Positions 14,944 through 23,799 of a stretch of DNA of 64,000 nucleotides are shown piece by piece (position 1 is the first letter of the stretch; each line of letters opens with the position of its first letter). The position numbers were made by a program, and so were the translations under genes. The DNA comes from Bacteroides coprosuis DSM 18011 (GTDB taxonomy: Bacteria; Bacteroidota; Bacteroidia; Bacteroidales; Bacteroidaceae). The DNA lies in the NCBI GenBank assembly GCA_000212915.1, contig CM001167.1:2844780-2908779 (forward strand). Direction: 5' to 3'. Below the pieces are notes generated by a model that was not told the DNA's origin, made no database searches, and was given only the letters and a program-made list of their open reading frames with translations.

Positions 14944-15014
14944 AAAATTGCAGCAGTTGTGGTAACAGTTTAGGTAAGAATACGAATAACCTTAAACATA
15001 AAAACACTATTAAA

Positions 15015-16223
15015 ATGAAGTCTCTTAAAGAACTTTATCGTATTGGAACTGGTCCATCAAGTAGCCACACTATGGGCCCACGTAAAGCAGCAGAGCTATT
15101 CCTTGAAAAACACCCCTCAGCTAAAAGTTTTAAAGTAATCTTGTATGGTAGCCTTGCAGCTACAGGAAAAGGACACTTAACTGATGTTGCTATTATTGAC
15201 ACTTTACAACCTAGAGGTACTGTAGAACTTGAATGGAGATCGGATATTTTCCTTCCCTTTCATCCTAATGGAATGACCTTCAAAGCCTATGATTATGAAG
15301 GCAAAGAAATGGATGAGTGGACAATCTATAGTATTGGTGGTGGAGCTCTTGCAGAGGAAGGTGACCAATCTCATGTTGAAACTAAAGATGTCTATTCTAT
15401 GAGTAGCATGACTCAAATCTTAGAGTGGTGCGAACGAACTGGTAAAACTTATTGGGAGTATGTAAAAGAATGTGAAGATTCTGATATATGGGACTATTTA
15501 GCAGAAGTGTGGAAAACCATGCAAAACTCCATAGAAAGAGGTTTAAATGCAGAAGGAGTTTTACCTGGAGCACTTCATTTGCGTAGAAAAGCAGCTGCTT
15601 ATAATGTAAAAGCCTCAGGCTACACACGCTCTCTACGTTCAAGAGGTCTTATTTTTTCGTATGCATTGGCTGTTAGTGAAGAAAATGCTGCGGGAGGAGA
15701 AATTGTTACAGCCCCTACTTGTGGCTCATGTGGAGTAATGCCTGCAGTACTATACCACTTACAAAAGAGTAGAGATTTTACAGACACACGCATTCTTAGA
15801 GCTTTAGCAACTGGAGGATTAATCGGCAATATTGTGAAGCACAGAGCTTCAATTTCTGGAGCAGAAGTGGGTTGTCAAGGCGAAGTAGGTGTAGCCTGTT
15901 CTATGGCTGCTGCTGCAGCCAATCAACTATTTGGAGGAAGCCCTGCTCAAATTGAATACGCAGCAGAAATGGCGTTAGAACACCATTTAGGAATGACTTG
16001 CGACCCTGTATGCGGATTGGTTCAAATTCCTTGTATTGAAAGAAATGCTTTCGCAGCAGCTAGAGCATTAGATGCAAACATCTTCTCAACTTTCTCAGAT
16101 GGTATTCATCGTATCTCGTTTGACCATGTTGTGCAAGTGATGAAACAAACAGGACATGACCTACCTTCTCTATATAAAGAAACGAGTCAAGGCGGTCTAG
16201 CTCTTGACTATGAACCTATGTAA
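15015..16223 (+). CDS. sdaA: L-serine ammonia-lyase (iron-sulfur type)
   Basis: This 402-residue single-chain L-serine dehydratase converts L-serine to pyruvate and ammonia. The N-terminal beta-type domain has the start MKSLKELYRIGTGPSSSH, and the C-terminal alpha domain has GGEIVTAPTCGSCG and MTCDPVCGLVQIPC with the cysteines expected to hold the 4Fe-4S cluster. The frame is open upstream to 14934, overlapping the end of corA, but the family start is the ATG at 15015. A bidirectional terminator follows at 16237-16275. Confidence 0.95.
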   Translation: MKSLKELYRIGTGPSSSHTMGPRKAAELFLEKHPSAKSFKVILYGSLAATGKGHLTDVAIIDTLQPRGTVELEWRSDIFLPFHPNGMTFKAYDYEGKEMDEWTIYSIGGGALAEEGDQSHVETKDVYSMSSMTQILEWCERTGKTYWEYVKECEDSDIWDYLAEVWKTMQNSIERGLNAEGVLPGALHLRRKAAAYNVKASGYTRSLRSRGLIFSYALAVSEENAAGGEIVTAPTCGSCGVMPAVLYHLQKSRDFTDTRILRALATGGLIGNIVKHRASISGAEVGCQGEVGVACSMAAAAANQLFGGSPAQIEYAAEMALEHHLGMTCDPVCGLVQIPCIERNAFAAARALDANIFSTFSDGIHRISFDHVVQVMKQTGHDLPSLYKETSQGGLALDYEPM

Positions 16224-16236
16224 TTCAACATACTAT

Positions 16237-16275
16237 AAAACAAAATAGGCTCGCAATGCGAGCCTATTTTGTTTT
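16237..16275. terminator. Bidirectional intrinsic terminator between sdaA and the PepSY-like gene
   Basis: Bases 16237-16254 pair with 16258-16275 (18 bp, 3-nt loop). The GC-rich core GGCTCGC is flanked by A/T runs on both sides, so it can end both convergent transcripts. Confidence 0.9.
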
Positions 16276-16290
16276 ATTTAAGAATGATCA

Positions 16291-16728
16291 TTAGTGATCA
16301 ACACTTTTAAAGTTTCCTTTTCTGTCGAAAAGAAGAGACAAGTCACTTTGCAATTCAATATCATACTCTCCTTTAATCACTTCTATCTGCGTAATAAAAT
16401 CACCAGGAAAGTTCTTTTTAACATAAGAGTTAATATTAACAGGGATAAGAGCCTCAGGTATAGCATCTTCTTGACAATCCACTACAAACCAGACACCTTT
16501 ACTATCAAAAGTTACTTCATATCCATTAGTAAAGATTACCTCAAAAGATTTTGTTTCATAAATCTTATCATCTTCTTCAATTTTACTTATTTGAAGTTTA
16601 GGAAAATAAGTTTTTATAAAAGTTTGTGCCGCATTTGGCAGCTGGGACATATTTTGAGCATTTGCTCTTCCTGTAAAGAAAATGATTGTACTCAATACAA
16701 GTACAAAAACTGTTAACGTCTTTTTCAT
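16291..16728 (-). CDS. Exported PepSY-like protein (DUF2874-type)
   Basis: This 145-residue protein has an N-terminal signal peptide (MKKTLTVFVLVLSTIIFF, likely cut after RANA). The mature part shows two PepSY-like repeats, each with a short helix (AAQTFIKTYFP; INSYVKKNFPG) followed by strands (YEVTFDSKGVW; LSLLFDRKGNF), as in the beta-lactamase-inhibitor-like PepSY family common in Bacteroidales. It is probably periplasmic. No enzyme motif is present and its partner is unknown. The DUF4890-type gene lies 42 nt upstream on the same strand, so the two may be cotranscribed. Confidence 0.75.
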   Translation of the reverse strand: MKKTLTVFVLVLSTIIFFTGRANAQNMSQLPNAAQTFIKTYFPKLQISKIEEDDKIYETKSFEVIFTNGYEVTFDSKGVWFVVDCQEDAIPEALIPVNINSYVKKNFPGDFITQIEVIKGEYDIELQSDLSLLFDRKGNFKSVDH

Positions 16729-16770
16729 ATCTCTATATTTTAATAAATAGATAGCAAAGCGACATACTCA

Positions 16771-17226
16771 TTACTTTTCTAGAGCCTTTTTAATACCCTC
16801 TTCTACTCTTTTTTCGTATTCTTTATATTGTTTAGAGGTTAGTATTTTCTTCAATTCAGCTCTATAGCTAATAATATCCGCTTCTAAAGCTTTCACACGA
16901 ACTTCTCTATAAATAGTAGGTGTAGCTAAACAAGTGCTATCTGATATTAAACAAGCTTTACTCCTATTTTGTTTTCTTACATCATTTCTATCAAATCGGG
17001 TATCTCTATCTTTAGTAAACCACTTTTTATTTAACTCCATCAACTGATTTTTTTGATCTTCAGACAAATTATAGGTAGTAACCATTGCATCTGTCATACG
17101 CTGAGCACGCATTTCTATACGTTCAGTTTTATCAACCTGTTTTCTAGGAGTTCTTCTTCTATTTTGTGCATCAACTGTCGTACCTGCAATAAGCAGTACA
17201 GTCAAAACAAATATAACTCTTTTCAT
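16771..17226 (-). CDS. Exported DUF4890/Spy-CpxP-like small protein
   Basis: This 151-residue protein has a signal peptide (MKRVIFVLTVLLIAGTTVDA) followed by a basic, helical mature region. It has the LTxxQ-like elements of Spy/CpxP-related proteins: NLSEDQKNQLMELNKKW and ILTSKQYKEYEKRVEE. Bacteroidetes genomes carry many such DUF4890 proteins. A periplasmic chaperone or stress role is known for distant relatives only. Two cysteines (in KACLISDSTC) are close together and could form a disulfide. The call of the general family is fair; function is not established. Confidence 0.65.
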   Translation of the reverse strand: MKRVIFVLTVLLIAGTTVDAQNRRRTPRKQVDKTERIEMRAQRMTDAMVTTYNLSEDQKNQLMELNKKWFTKDRDTRFDRNDVRKQNRSKACLISDSTCLATPTIYREVRVKALEADIISYRAELKKILTSKQYKEYEKRVEEGIKKALEK

Positions 17227-17332
17227 AATTTTTATTGTTTTAAGTAAATAATTTTATCTGTTGCAACTACTATTAAGACTATAAAAAGACGAAAAGGTTT
17301 AATTAGGTATCAATAATTTTAAACGAACGAAA

Positions 17333-17372
17333 AAGAAAAGGGTGTAATTCTCACGAATTACACCCTTTTCTT
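17333..17372 (-). terminator. Terminator downstream of the DUF5606 gene
   Basis: An 18-bp perfect stem (17333-17350 with 17355-17372, loop TCAC) with GGGTGTAATTC core and A-rich/T-rich flanks lies 19 nt past the DUF5606 stop on the minus strand. Confidence 0.9.
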
Positions 17373-17391
17373 AGAAATGTATATCTAATCT

Positions 17392-17817
17392 TTACTTTTC
17401 TTCTTCTGAAGCTTCTTTTTCTTCTTCAATAAAATCAGTCAATCCATCTTCGATTAATGTATTGTACCAATTAATCAATTTTTTGATATCACTAGGGTAA
17501 ACACGATCTCTATCAAAGTTTGGAAGAACTTCCTCTAAATAGTTTTTCAACTCTTCAGCTGATGCTTTCTTAGGATTCAAAGTTACAGCTTTGCCATTTT
17601 CTTTTTCTTTCATAGCTTGGAAAACCTCCGCTAATGGAACCTCTGAATCAATGGTGTACATAGCGATATCACCAAGTGAAATTATTCTATCAGCAGCATA
17701 AGCTGGCATACGTTTCTTGTCTGGACTAATAGTTTCAACGATAAGCATATTCTTACCTTGAGAAACCATTCTGTATAAACCTGGTTTACCAGATATAGAT
17801 AAAATTGTCTTTAGCAT
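17392..17817 (-). CDS. DUF5606 family protein
   Basis: This 141-residue acidic protein, beginning MLKTILSISGKPGLYRMVSQG, matches the Bacteroidetes DUF5606 pattern: an N-terminal beta-rich part, then KASAEELKNYLEEVLPNFD and YPSDIKKLINWYN helices, ending in a Glu-rich tail. It has no signal peptide. Its biochemical role is unknown. It follows coaE on the same strand with a 97-nt gap that contains a TATTTTTG -7 element (17857-17850 on the minus strand), so it probably also has its own promoter. Confidence 0.8.
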   Translation of the reverse strand: MLKTILSISGKPGLYRMVSQGKNMLIVETISPDKKRMPAYAADRIISLGDIAMYTIDSEVPLAEVFQAMKEKENGKAVTLNPKKASAEELKNYLEEVLPNFDRDRVYPSDIKKLINWYNTLIEDGLTDFIEEEKEASEEEK

Positions 17818-17914
17818 AAATTCTATATTTACATTGTCTGTTTAGTTCACAAAAATAACACTACATCTTGAGAGTAGCAACGATAATATTAAGAGATTCT
17901 AACGATTAAGTCGG

Positions 17915-18502
17915 TTAAATGGTCTTTTTTAATTCTTGAAGTAAAAAAAGGACTTGTGGGAGGATTGCAATATTCCCATCGTTATAGACTAAGAAATCAG
18001 TCAACAAAAGTTTTTCTCTATCAGGAGTTTGAGCAGCAATCCTTTTTGCAATTAATTCTGCAGTGGATTTATCTCGTTTGATAGCCCGTTCCAAACGTAC
18101 CTCTTCACTAGCGTAAACCAGAATCGAATAATCTACTGCATTCTTGAACCCTGCCTCAAACAAAATAGCAGACTCTATTCCCACTATTGGACACTCTTGA
18201 TTTTTTTCGCACCATGTCAGAAAATCCTCTTTTACTCTTGGATGTACTATATCATTGATCTCTTTGGTATGCTCAGGTTTGGCAAATAGGTAATTAGCTA
18301 ATAATTTCTTATTTAACTGACCATCCAAATAAACTTGATTCCCCAACAAAGCTATCAGCGATTTTTTTATATGAGGATCTGAAACCATTAATTTCTTAGC
18401 TTCATCATCAGCTATGTAAATAGGTATGTCCAACACTTGCAGTATTCGAGAGACTACTGATTTTCCACTACCTATACCTCCTGTTATTCCTATTTTAATC
18501 AT
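17915..18502 (-). CDS. coaE: Dephospho-CoA kinase
   Basis: This 195-residue kinase starts MIKIGITGGIGSGKS, containing the P-loop, and has the expected IADDEAKK, HPRVK and ESAILFEAGF motifs of CoaE. It performs the last step of coenzyme A synthesis, ATP-dependent phosphorylation of dephospho-CoA. The frame extends eight codons upstream to 18526, but the start at 18502 fits the family and overlaps the YbbR-like stop by 8 nt. It forms an operon with yajC and the ybbR-like gene, an arrangement seen in Bacteroidales. Confidence 0.95.
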   Translation of the reverse strand: MIKIGITGGIGSGKSVVSRILQVLDIPIYIADDEAKKLMVSDPHIKKSLIALLGNQVYLDGQLNKKLLANYLFAKPEHTKEINDIVHPRVKEDFLTWCEKNQECPIVGIESAILFEAGFKNAVDYSILVYASEEVRLERAIKRDKSTAELIAKRIAAQTPDREKLLLTDFLVYNDGNIAILPQVLFLLQELKKTI

Positions 18503-19514
18503 TTGTTTGAGTAGTTTTCTTCTCAATTAAAAAATCTACATTCGTGGGCCAAACTCTAACTTTTTTAGCTTGGCTAGGTGCTTTGGTTATTTTTATTTGA
18601 TAGGTATCTCCCTCTAACGACCGTAAATCCCAATAATCAATATTAATAGCAAAATCTGCTTCAGAGATAGTATTAAACGAACGAGTACCAATTTGAAAGG
18701 TCACTTCAACATAAGATGGGAATGTTCTTAACATTTTATCTTGAGGGAAATTAATTCCACGTAAAGGAACTTTTACTGTTTTCTCAGTTACTATATCTGT
18801 AGGTAAATGCAGTATTACATAATTGGGAACAAACTTCACACCTTTCATATATTGCAAAGGGATTTTAATAGTAGTAGAGTCTGACAAGCCTAGCAGCTCA
18901 GTTTCTTCAGTAAAAGCAGTATCAACCTGATTTAATAAAGCCGAAGGAGCATAAATAGAGACTGAATCAGGTTCAAAAATAGTGTCCGTAACAAAATACT
19001 GCTGACTTGCTTCTATCTTTCCTCGAAAAGACACAGGAATACGTTTTCCTTTACCTTTTGCAAATATATATTCTAAAGAATCAGGTTGAATAGAAAGTAG
19101 CTTACTAGATACATTAAACTTTGACAAAATCTGCTTCTCAAGTACCACTGCTGAAAACTGGATATGATTCTGCTTTTGTTTTGCTAACTGTGAATAGTCC
19201 AACTCTATAGGAGGAAGTTTTCTGCTTAACTTATAATTCATCAAAACGGTGCCTTTATCACGAACACGTACAGATAAAGCACTAACAGGATCATTGGTTA
19301 ATACAATATTATCTGGCAAATTATTCAGATGCAATGGAATAGAAAAATCGGTATCATATTCTTCATTTAGGGTTTGTAAGAACCAAAAGCCTGAGGCAAT
19401 GAAGAAGAAGAATAAAAAAATAAAGAACTCTCTACTTTTTGGTTTAAGTAGAAAGTCCTTTATCTGTCTAAATATCTGTAGAAAGGTCTTTTTTATGTTC
19501 TGAGTATTGAACAT
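18495..19514 (-). CDS. YbbR-like domain protein
   Basis: This 339-residue protein has a basic N-terminus, one membrane segment (EFFIFLFFFFIASGFWFLQ, about 29-47) and an extracytoplasmic part with YbbR-like beta repeats (for example PDNIVLTNDPVSALSVRVRD and FPQDKMLRTFPSYVEVTFQI). YbbR proteins are known regulators of diadenylate cyclase in Firmicutes; in Bacteroidetes the partner is not adjacent here. It lies 17 nt after yajC and overlaps coaE. Confidence 0.8.
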   Translation of the reverse strand: MFNTQNIKKTFLQIFRQIKDFLLKPKSREFFIFLFFFFIASGFWFLQTLNEEYDTDFSIPLHLNNLPDNIVLTNDPVSALSVRVRDKGTVLMNYKLSRKLPPIELDYSQLAKQKQNHIQFSAVVLEKQILSKFNVSSKLLSIQPDSLEYIFAKGKGKRIPVSFRGKIEASQQYFVTDTIFEPDSVSIYAPSALLNQVDTAFTEETELLGLSDSTTIKIPLQYMKGVKFVPNYVILHLPTDIVTEKTVKVPLRGINFPQDKMLRTFPSYVEVTFQIGTRSFNTISEADFAINIDYWDLRSLEGDTYQIKITKAPSQAKKVRVWPTNVDFLIEKKTTQTND

Positions 19515-19531
19515 ATTACGTTACTCCTTTC

Positions 19532-19846
19532 TTATTTTTTTTCTGGAGTTGCAGCTGGTTTTGCAAATATAGAATTGACATCAATCAATATTTTTACACC
19601 ATTAGCTATCTGTAACTCTACAGTTTGTCCTTCAATATGTTTAATTGTTCCATAAATACCACCAGCGGTAATTACTTCTTGATTAACTTCTAGGGTTTTT
19701 CTAAAGTTAGAAATTTCTTTTTGCTTCTTATTTTGTGGACGAATCATGAAAAAGTAAATAATAAGAAACATTGCACCCAACATTATCCACATGGGCATGC
19801 TACTCTGGCCTGGAGCCGCTTGTAGTAAAACATTAATCAAATTCAT
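19532..19846 (-). CDS. yajC: Preprotein translocase accessory subunit YajC
   Basis: This 104-residue protein has one N-terminal membrane helix (MPMWIMLGAMFLIIYFFMI), then the diagnostic RPQNKKQKE motif and an SH3-like domain with GGIYGTIKHIEGQTVELQI. YajC associates with SecDF-YidC at the inner membrane. It is the first gene of the yajC-ybbR-coaE operon. A -7 element TACCTTTG (minus strand 19955-19948) lies about 100 nt upstream. Confidence 0.93.
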   Translation of the reverse strand: MNLINVLLQAAPGQSSMPMWIMLGAMFLIIYFFMIRPQNKKQKEISNFRKTLEVNQEVITAGGIYGTIKHIEGQTVELQIANGVKILIDVNSIFAKPAATPEKK

Positions 19847-20171
19847 ATATTTTCTTTTTTATAGTTTTAATATGTATTTATAAAGGCTTAAATATTACAA
19901 TAGAGCTTCGCTCAATTCTGAATTACAGCCTTATAAAAGCTATTAAACAAAGGTATAAATTATATTCGGTTTTACCAATTTGAAATAACACCATTATGGG
20001 CTCTCTTTCAAAGAAAACAGTGACTTTTTGCTACGTATCACCTCTAATTTTACGAGGAATGGATATTAAGAAAACCAGAATATAAGATAGAAACAGTCAT
20101 CTATAAAAAATGGAGTCTCCTATTTAAGAAAACTCCATTTTTATATTATCTATTGATATGATCTTCGCGAA
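19847..20171. other. Intergenic region between nusB and yajC
   Basis: No gene is seen. It holds the nusB terminator (20106-20142) and a candidate yajC -7 element TACCTTTG (minus strand 19955-19948), leaving a yajC leader of roughly 100 nt. A short dyad (TTTATAAAGGC...) is present but not convincing. Confidence 0.6.
20106..20142 (-). terminator. Terminator of nusB
   Basis: An 11-bp stem (20106-20116 with 20132-20142) with ACTCC/GGAGT core is followed on the minus strand by a T-rich run; it lies 30 nt past the nusB stop. Confidence 0.8.
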
Positions 20172-21098
20172 TTAATTCTTCATTAACTTACCTTCTTTTT
20201 TCAATTGATTTATAATTGAATCTAAAGTACCATTAATAAAACCTCCACTCTTATGAGTGCTATATAGTTTGGCTAAGTCTAAATATTCATTAAAAGTAAC
20301 ACTCAATGGAATATTTGGGAAACTCAATACCTCAGCAAGAGCACATTGCATTAAAACAACATCCATCAAAGCGATACGGTCCAACTCCCAGTTTTTAGTG
20401 TGGGTACCGATTAAACTTCGGTAATACTCTTCATTCTCTATAGCCTGACGTAAAAGACGCACAGCAAATTCTTGGTCTTCGTCATCTTTGTACTCTGGAA
20501 GTAAAGGCTGATCAGAACCTTTTTCAGCTTTAAATTTCTTGATTGTCTTGATAATAAAAGTGTCTACAATTTCCTTATCGTCATTCCAATATAAACTGAT
20601 GTCTTCTAATGAATCATCAAGCGTTTCGTTTTGACAAATAAAATTCTTGTATAACTTTCTCCACAGTTCACGGTCTTCTTGATAAGATGAGTCTTTAGAC
20701 TCCATATACTCTTTGTATAAAGGGGAATCTACAATCTTATCATAGATATCTTTTACTGCATTAAGATCATCGGTCCAAGATCTTTTTTGATTTTCACAAT
20801 AATCTTGTAGCATTTTATTGCTAGATAATTGAGCAATAAATTTGTTTTGAATAAATTTTAAATTTGGATTCAAATCTTCACGTGTAGGTGCCAATTTAGA
20901 TTTCGCCTTATCAATACGTTCTTGTGCATAATCTGTTACGGCTATCATAAGTAGAAGAAGATAATTGTAAAGATCGTGAGCTTTTGAAAGACTAAATAGC
21001 AATTCTTTCTCTGCTGCTTTTACTGTTTTATCACCGTTCTGATAGTATGCATATACTATTTGTATTAACTTAAGACGAATAAGAACTCTGTTAATCAT
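20172..21098 (-). CDS. nusB: Transcription antitermination factor NusB
   Basis: This 308-residue NusB is about twice the length of E. coli NusB, as usual for Bacteroidetes. The N-terminus (MINRVLIRLKLIQIVYAYYQ) and the C-terminal core (NWELDRIALMDVVLMQCALAEVL..IPLSVTFNEYLDLAKLYST, then GGFINGTLDSI) carry the family motifs. It binds boxA RNA with NusE in rRNA antitermination. The central part is a charged helical insertion. A -7 element TACTTTTG lies on the minus strand at 21144-21137. Confidence 0.92.
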   Translation of the reverse strand: MINRVLIRLKLIQIVYAYYQNGDKTVKAAEKELLFSLSKAHDLYNYLLLLMIAVTDYAQERIDKAKSKLAPTREDLNPNLKFIQNKFIAQLSSNKMLQDYCENQKRSWTDDLNAVKDIYDKIVDSPLYKEYMESKDSSYQEDRELWRKLYKNFICQNETLDDSLEDISLYWNDDKEIVDTFIIKTIKKFKAEKGSDQPLLPEYKDDEDQEFAVRLLRQAIENEEYYRSLIGTHTKNWELDRIALMDVVLMQCALAEVLSFPNIPLSVTFNEYLDLAKLYSTHKSGGFINGTLDSIINQLKKEGKLMKN

Positions 21099-21278
21099 AA
21101 TTGATATAATGTATAAATACTGTTATTAACGGGTAGCAAAAGTAGTTATTTTACATCAGTTTTCGTAGTAATTTCATTTTTTTTATACTTCATTTTTTAT
21201 TCTAGTCGATTTTCTTTTGAGAGTATCAAAAAAATATCGAATTTTGATGCCGATTATAAACTGACCTATTTTTAGAGA

Positions 21279-21680
21279 ATGGAAGACTTAAAGAAGACAA
21301 ATGGCCCTGCATTTAATGATAAGGAAATAATTTTCTCAAAAGCAATAAAAGCTGGAAAACGCATCTACTACTTAGATGTGAAGAAAAATAGAAAAGACGA
21401 ACTATTTTTAGCCATTACTGAAAGTAAAAAAATAATTACAGGTGAAGGGGATAGTGCTAAGGTTAATTTCGAAAAACATAAAATCTTTCTATATAAAGAA
21501 GATTTCGAAAAATTCACCAATGGCCTGCATGAAGCTCTATCCTATATTGAGGAAAAACAGGGGAAATTTATTCCTGAATCAGGGCTTTCAGAAACTGATA
21601 AATCACATAATTCTGAAGAATCATTAATGGTTGATGACGAATTGGGTGATAGTGAAATTAAAATTGATATCGACTTTTGA
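21279..21680 (+). CDS. PUR-alpha-like DNA/RNA-binding protein (DUF3276)
   Basis: This 133-residue protein matches DUF3276, a single PUR repeat protein: EIIFSKAIKAGKRIYYLDVKKNRKDE forms the first strands and HKIFLYKEDFEKFTNGLHEAL the strand and amphipathic helix. PUR domains bind single-stranded nucleic acid. The C-terminal 40 residues are acidic and probably disordered. It is divergent from nusB, with an intergenic gap of about 180 nt. Confidence 0.85.
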   Translation: MEDLKKTNGPAFNDKEIIFSKAIKAGKRIYYLDVKKNRKDELFLAITESKKIITGEGDSAKVNFEKHKIFLYKEDFEKFTNGLHEALSYIEEKQGKFIPESGLSETDKSHNSEESLMVDDELGDSEIKIDIDF

Positions 21681-21714
21681 GTAGATAAAAATTTGGAATC
21701 TGCAAAATAATAAG

Positions 21715-21722
21715 TAATTTTG
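21715..21722 (+). promoter_or_regulatory. -7 element for rplY operon
   Basis: TAATTTTG matches the consensus. It leaves a leader of about 90 nt before rplY containing small dyads (TCACA-TCG-TGTGA and ATTAAG...CTTAAT). Confidence 0.6.
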
Positions 21723-21819
21723 CACCGCTTTTTACAGCATATGCATGTGCATGGTCACATCGTGTGATGGTGAATTAAGCAGTAGTAACTTAATTTTAGA
21801 GTAACACAATTTAAAAGAA

Positions 21820-22422
21820 ATGAAAACAATTGAATTAAAAGGATCTGCTAGAGAGATAGCAGAACGCTCTTCAGACCAAACTAGAGCAATCAGAGAAATC
21901 CGTAATAACGGTGGTGTTCCATGCGTACTTTATGGAGGTGAAACAAATCATCACTTTACAGTAAAAGCTAGCGACCTTAGAGGATTAGTTTATACACCCG
22001 ACATCCATGTTGTAAATATTGACCTTGAAGGAAAACAGTTTATGGCTATTCTTCAAGACATCCAATTCCACCCAGTATCTGATAAGATTTTACACGTTGA
22101 CTTCAAAGAAATCAATGAAACTAATCCTATCGTAATGGAAGTGCCTATCAAACTTCAAGGTCTTGCTAAAGGTGTTAAAGCTGGTGGTAAGTTACAATCT
22201 CAAATGAGAAAACTTAAAGTTAGAGCTCTTTATACTAATATCCCTGAAAGATTAGTTATCGACGTTACTAAACTAGAACTTGGTAAAACTATCAAAGTGG
22301 GTGAAGTTAGCTTCGAAAACCTTGATATTTTAAATGCTAAAGAAGCAGTTATTTGTGCTGTAAGATTAACTCGTGCCGCTAGAGGTCTTGCAGGTACTGC
22401 ATCAGCAGACTCAGCAGAATAA
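21820..22422 (+). CDS. rplY: Ribosomal protein L25/general stress protein Ctc
   Basis: This 200-residue protein has the long (Ctc/TL5) form of L25: an N-terminal 5S rRNA-binding domain (about 1-95, with GGVPCVLYGGE and HVDFKEI) and the C-terminal beta domain (about 96-190, with VPIKLQGLAKGVKAGGKLQ). It belongs to the large ribosomal subunit and binds 5S rRNA. It is followed after 6 nt by pth and then the S4 protein gene, a typical Bacteroidales translation operon. Confidence 0.96.
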   Translation: MKTIELKGSAREIAERSSDQTRAIREIRNNGGVPCVLYGGETNHHFTVKASDLRGLVYTPDIHVVNIDLEGKQFMAILQDIQFHPVSDKILHVDFKEINETNPIVMEVPIKLQGLAKGVKAGGKLQSQMRKLKVRALYTNIPERLVIDVTKLELGKTIKVGEVSFENLDILNAKEAVICAVRLTRAARGLAGTASADSAE

Positions 22423-22428
22423 GAGTAA

Positions 22429-22995
22429 ATGAAATACTTAATAGTGGGTCTAGGAAATATTGGTACTCAGTACCATGAAACCCGCCACAATATAGGATTT
22501 ATGATGTTGGACGCTTTTGCAAAAGCGTCCAATGTTGTTTTTAGCGATAAGCGTTATGGTGCTGTAGCCACCACTTCTGTTAAGGGAAGACAGTTAATAC
22601 TACTCAAACCTTCCACTTATATGAATCTTAGCGGTAATGCTGTTCGTTATTGGATGCAACAAGAAAAGATTCCCTTGGAAAATATTCTTATATTAGTAGA
22701 TGACTTGGCATTGCCTTTTGGGACTTTACGTCTGAAAGGAAAAGGAAGTGATGCTGGTCATAATGGACTAAAGCATATTGCAAAAATCTTAGGGACTCAA
22801 AATTATGCTAGACTTCGCTTTGGTATCGGTAGTGAGTTTAGCAGAGGACATCAGGTTGATTATGTTTTAGAACATTTTAGTAATGATGAACTTAAAGAAA
22901 TTGATTCTAAAATAGAAACTGCATCAGATATTATTAAAAGTTTCTGCCTAGCAGGCATAGATATTACGATGAATCAATTTAATAAAAGAAAATAA
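22429..22995 (+). CDS. pth: Peptidyl-tRNA hydrolase
   Basis: This 188-residue enzyme starts [23 protein letters not shown], containing the catalytic His of the TRHN motif, followed by [12 protein letters not shown] and [21 protein letters not shown]. It releases tRNA from prematurely dropped peptidyl-tRNA. Length and motifs are standard. It lies between rplY (6-nt gap) and the S4-domain gene (10-nt gap). Confidence 0.97.
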   Translation: MKYLIVGLGNIGTQYHETRHNIGFMMLDAFAKASNVVFSDKRYGAVATTSVKGRQLILLKPSTYMNLSGNAVRYWMQQEKIPLENILILVDDLALPFGTLRLKGKGSDAGHNGLKHIAKILGTQNYARLRFGIGSEFSRGHQVDYVLEHFSNDELKEIDSKIETASDIIKSFCLAGIDITMNQFNKRK

Positions 22996-23005
22996 ATTAA
23001 TAATT

Positions 23006-23428
23006 ATGGCTGAAGCACGATTAGACAAATGGTTGTGGGCAGTTCGCATTTTCAAAACACGCTCTATTGCAGCAGAAGCTTGCAAAAAGAATCGAGTATC
23101 TGTAAATGAAGCTCCTGCAAAAGCATCTAAAATGGTAAAACCGGGAGATATAGTTAGCGTACGTAAGCCACCCATAACCTATTCCTTCCAAATTTTACAA
23201 TCTATAGATAAAAGAGTTGGTGCAAAACTAGTTCCTGATATGATGAAAAACGTAACGCCTCCAGAAGAATATGAGGCATTAGAAATGACTCGTGTAAGTG
23301 GATTCGTTGACAGAGCTAAAGGAACAGGAAGACCAACTAAAAAAGATAGAAGAAGATTAGAAGAATTTATTGAACCCGCATTTTTTGGAGATATAGATGA
23401 TGGTTTCGATGATGGATTAGATTTATAA
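23006..23428 (+). CDS. S4-domain RNA-binding protein (Hsp15/HslR-like)
   Basis: This 140-residue protein starts with an S4 domain (ARLDKWLWAVRIFKTRSIA, then KKNRVSVNEAPAKASKMVKPGD) as in Hsp15, which binds stalled 50S subunits that carry nascent chains. After it comes a segment GFVDRAKGTGRPTKKDRRRLEEF typical of the longer Bacteroidetes form, and an acidic tail. It is the last gene of the rplY operon and is followed by a strong terminator. Confidence 0.9.
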   Translation: MAEARLDKWLWAVRIFKTRSIAAEACKKNRVSVNEAPAKASKMVKPGDIVSVRKPPITYSFQILQSIDKRVGAKLVPDMMKNVTPPEEYEALEMTRVSGFVDRAKGTGRPTKKDRRRLEEFIEPAFFGDIDDGFDDGLDL

Positions 23429-23450
23429 CTTCTACACTATATTAAATTTT

Positions 23451-23480
23451 AAAAAGGCTCAAATTTGAGCCTTTTTTTAT
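23451..23480 (+). terminator. Terminator of the rplY-pth-S4 operon
   Basis: The palindrome 23451-23476 (AAAAAGGCTCAAA and its complement) folds into a GC-containing stem followed by a run of T, 22 nt past the stop. Confidence 0.9.
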
Positions 23481-23603
23481 GCACAATCGTCACTAACTAC
23501 CCGATAATTCTATTTTTAACTCTGACACATAACAGTATATTTATTCCCTCTATAAATGTTATAAATATTCATTTTTTTGAATGTGAGAAATATGTATATA
23601 TTA

Positions 23604-23638
23604 TGACACCGACATGATGATGACATGACACCGACATG
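23604..23638. repeat. Dispersed intergenic repeat, copy A
   Basis: Two direct 13-bp copies of TGACACCGACATG, overlapping a near-palindromic 17-mer. Related blocks occur in opposite orientation at 41855-41904. A degenerate partial copy (CTGATATGATGCT) follows at about 23653-23665. Confidence 0.75.
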
Positions 23639-23763
23639 TTGCTATTTTAACCCTGATATGATGCTCTTTTAACCTTGAGAAGAAAATGAACGATTAAGAA
23701 CTACATATTTATGTAATGTTAAAACAAGTACGATTTATAAATCAAAGCGAACTATAGCAACAA

Positions 23764-23799
23764 AAAAGAGACTAACTCCAACTAGAATTAGCCTCTTTT
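23764..23799 (-). terminator. Terminator of gcvT
   Basis: A 12-bp stem (23764-23775 with 23788-23799; one U-G wobble in the minus transcript) ends in a T run on the minus strand, 19 nt past the gcvT stop. Confidence 0.85.

Noticed and set aside
14934-15014. N-terminal extension of the serine dehydratase with a CSSCG motif
   Set aside because: The frame is open, but the family start is the ATG at 15015 and the extension begins inside corA; the two cysteines are most likely chance.
16294-16716. 140-codon open frame on the + strand opposite the PepSY-like gene
   Set aside because: It mirrors the minus-strand gene, which has a clear signal peptide and family pattern; the + strand translation shows none.
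18503-18526. Eight-codon N-terminal extension of CoaE
   Set aside because: The family begins at MIKIGITGG; the extension lies inside the ybbR-like gene.
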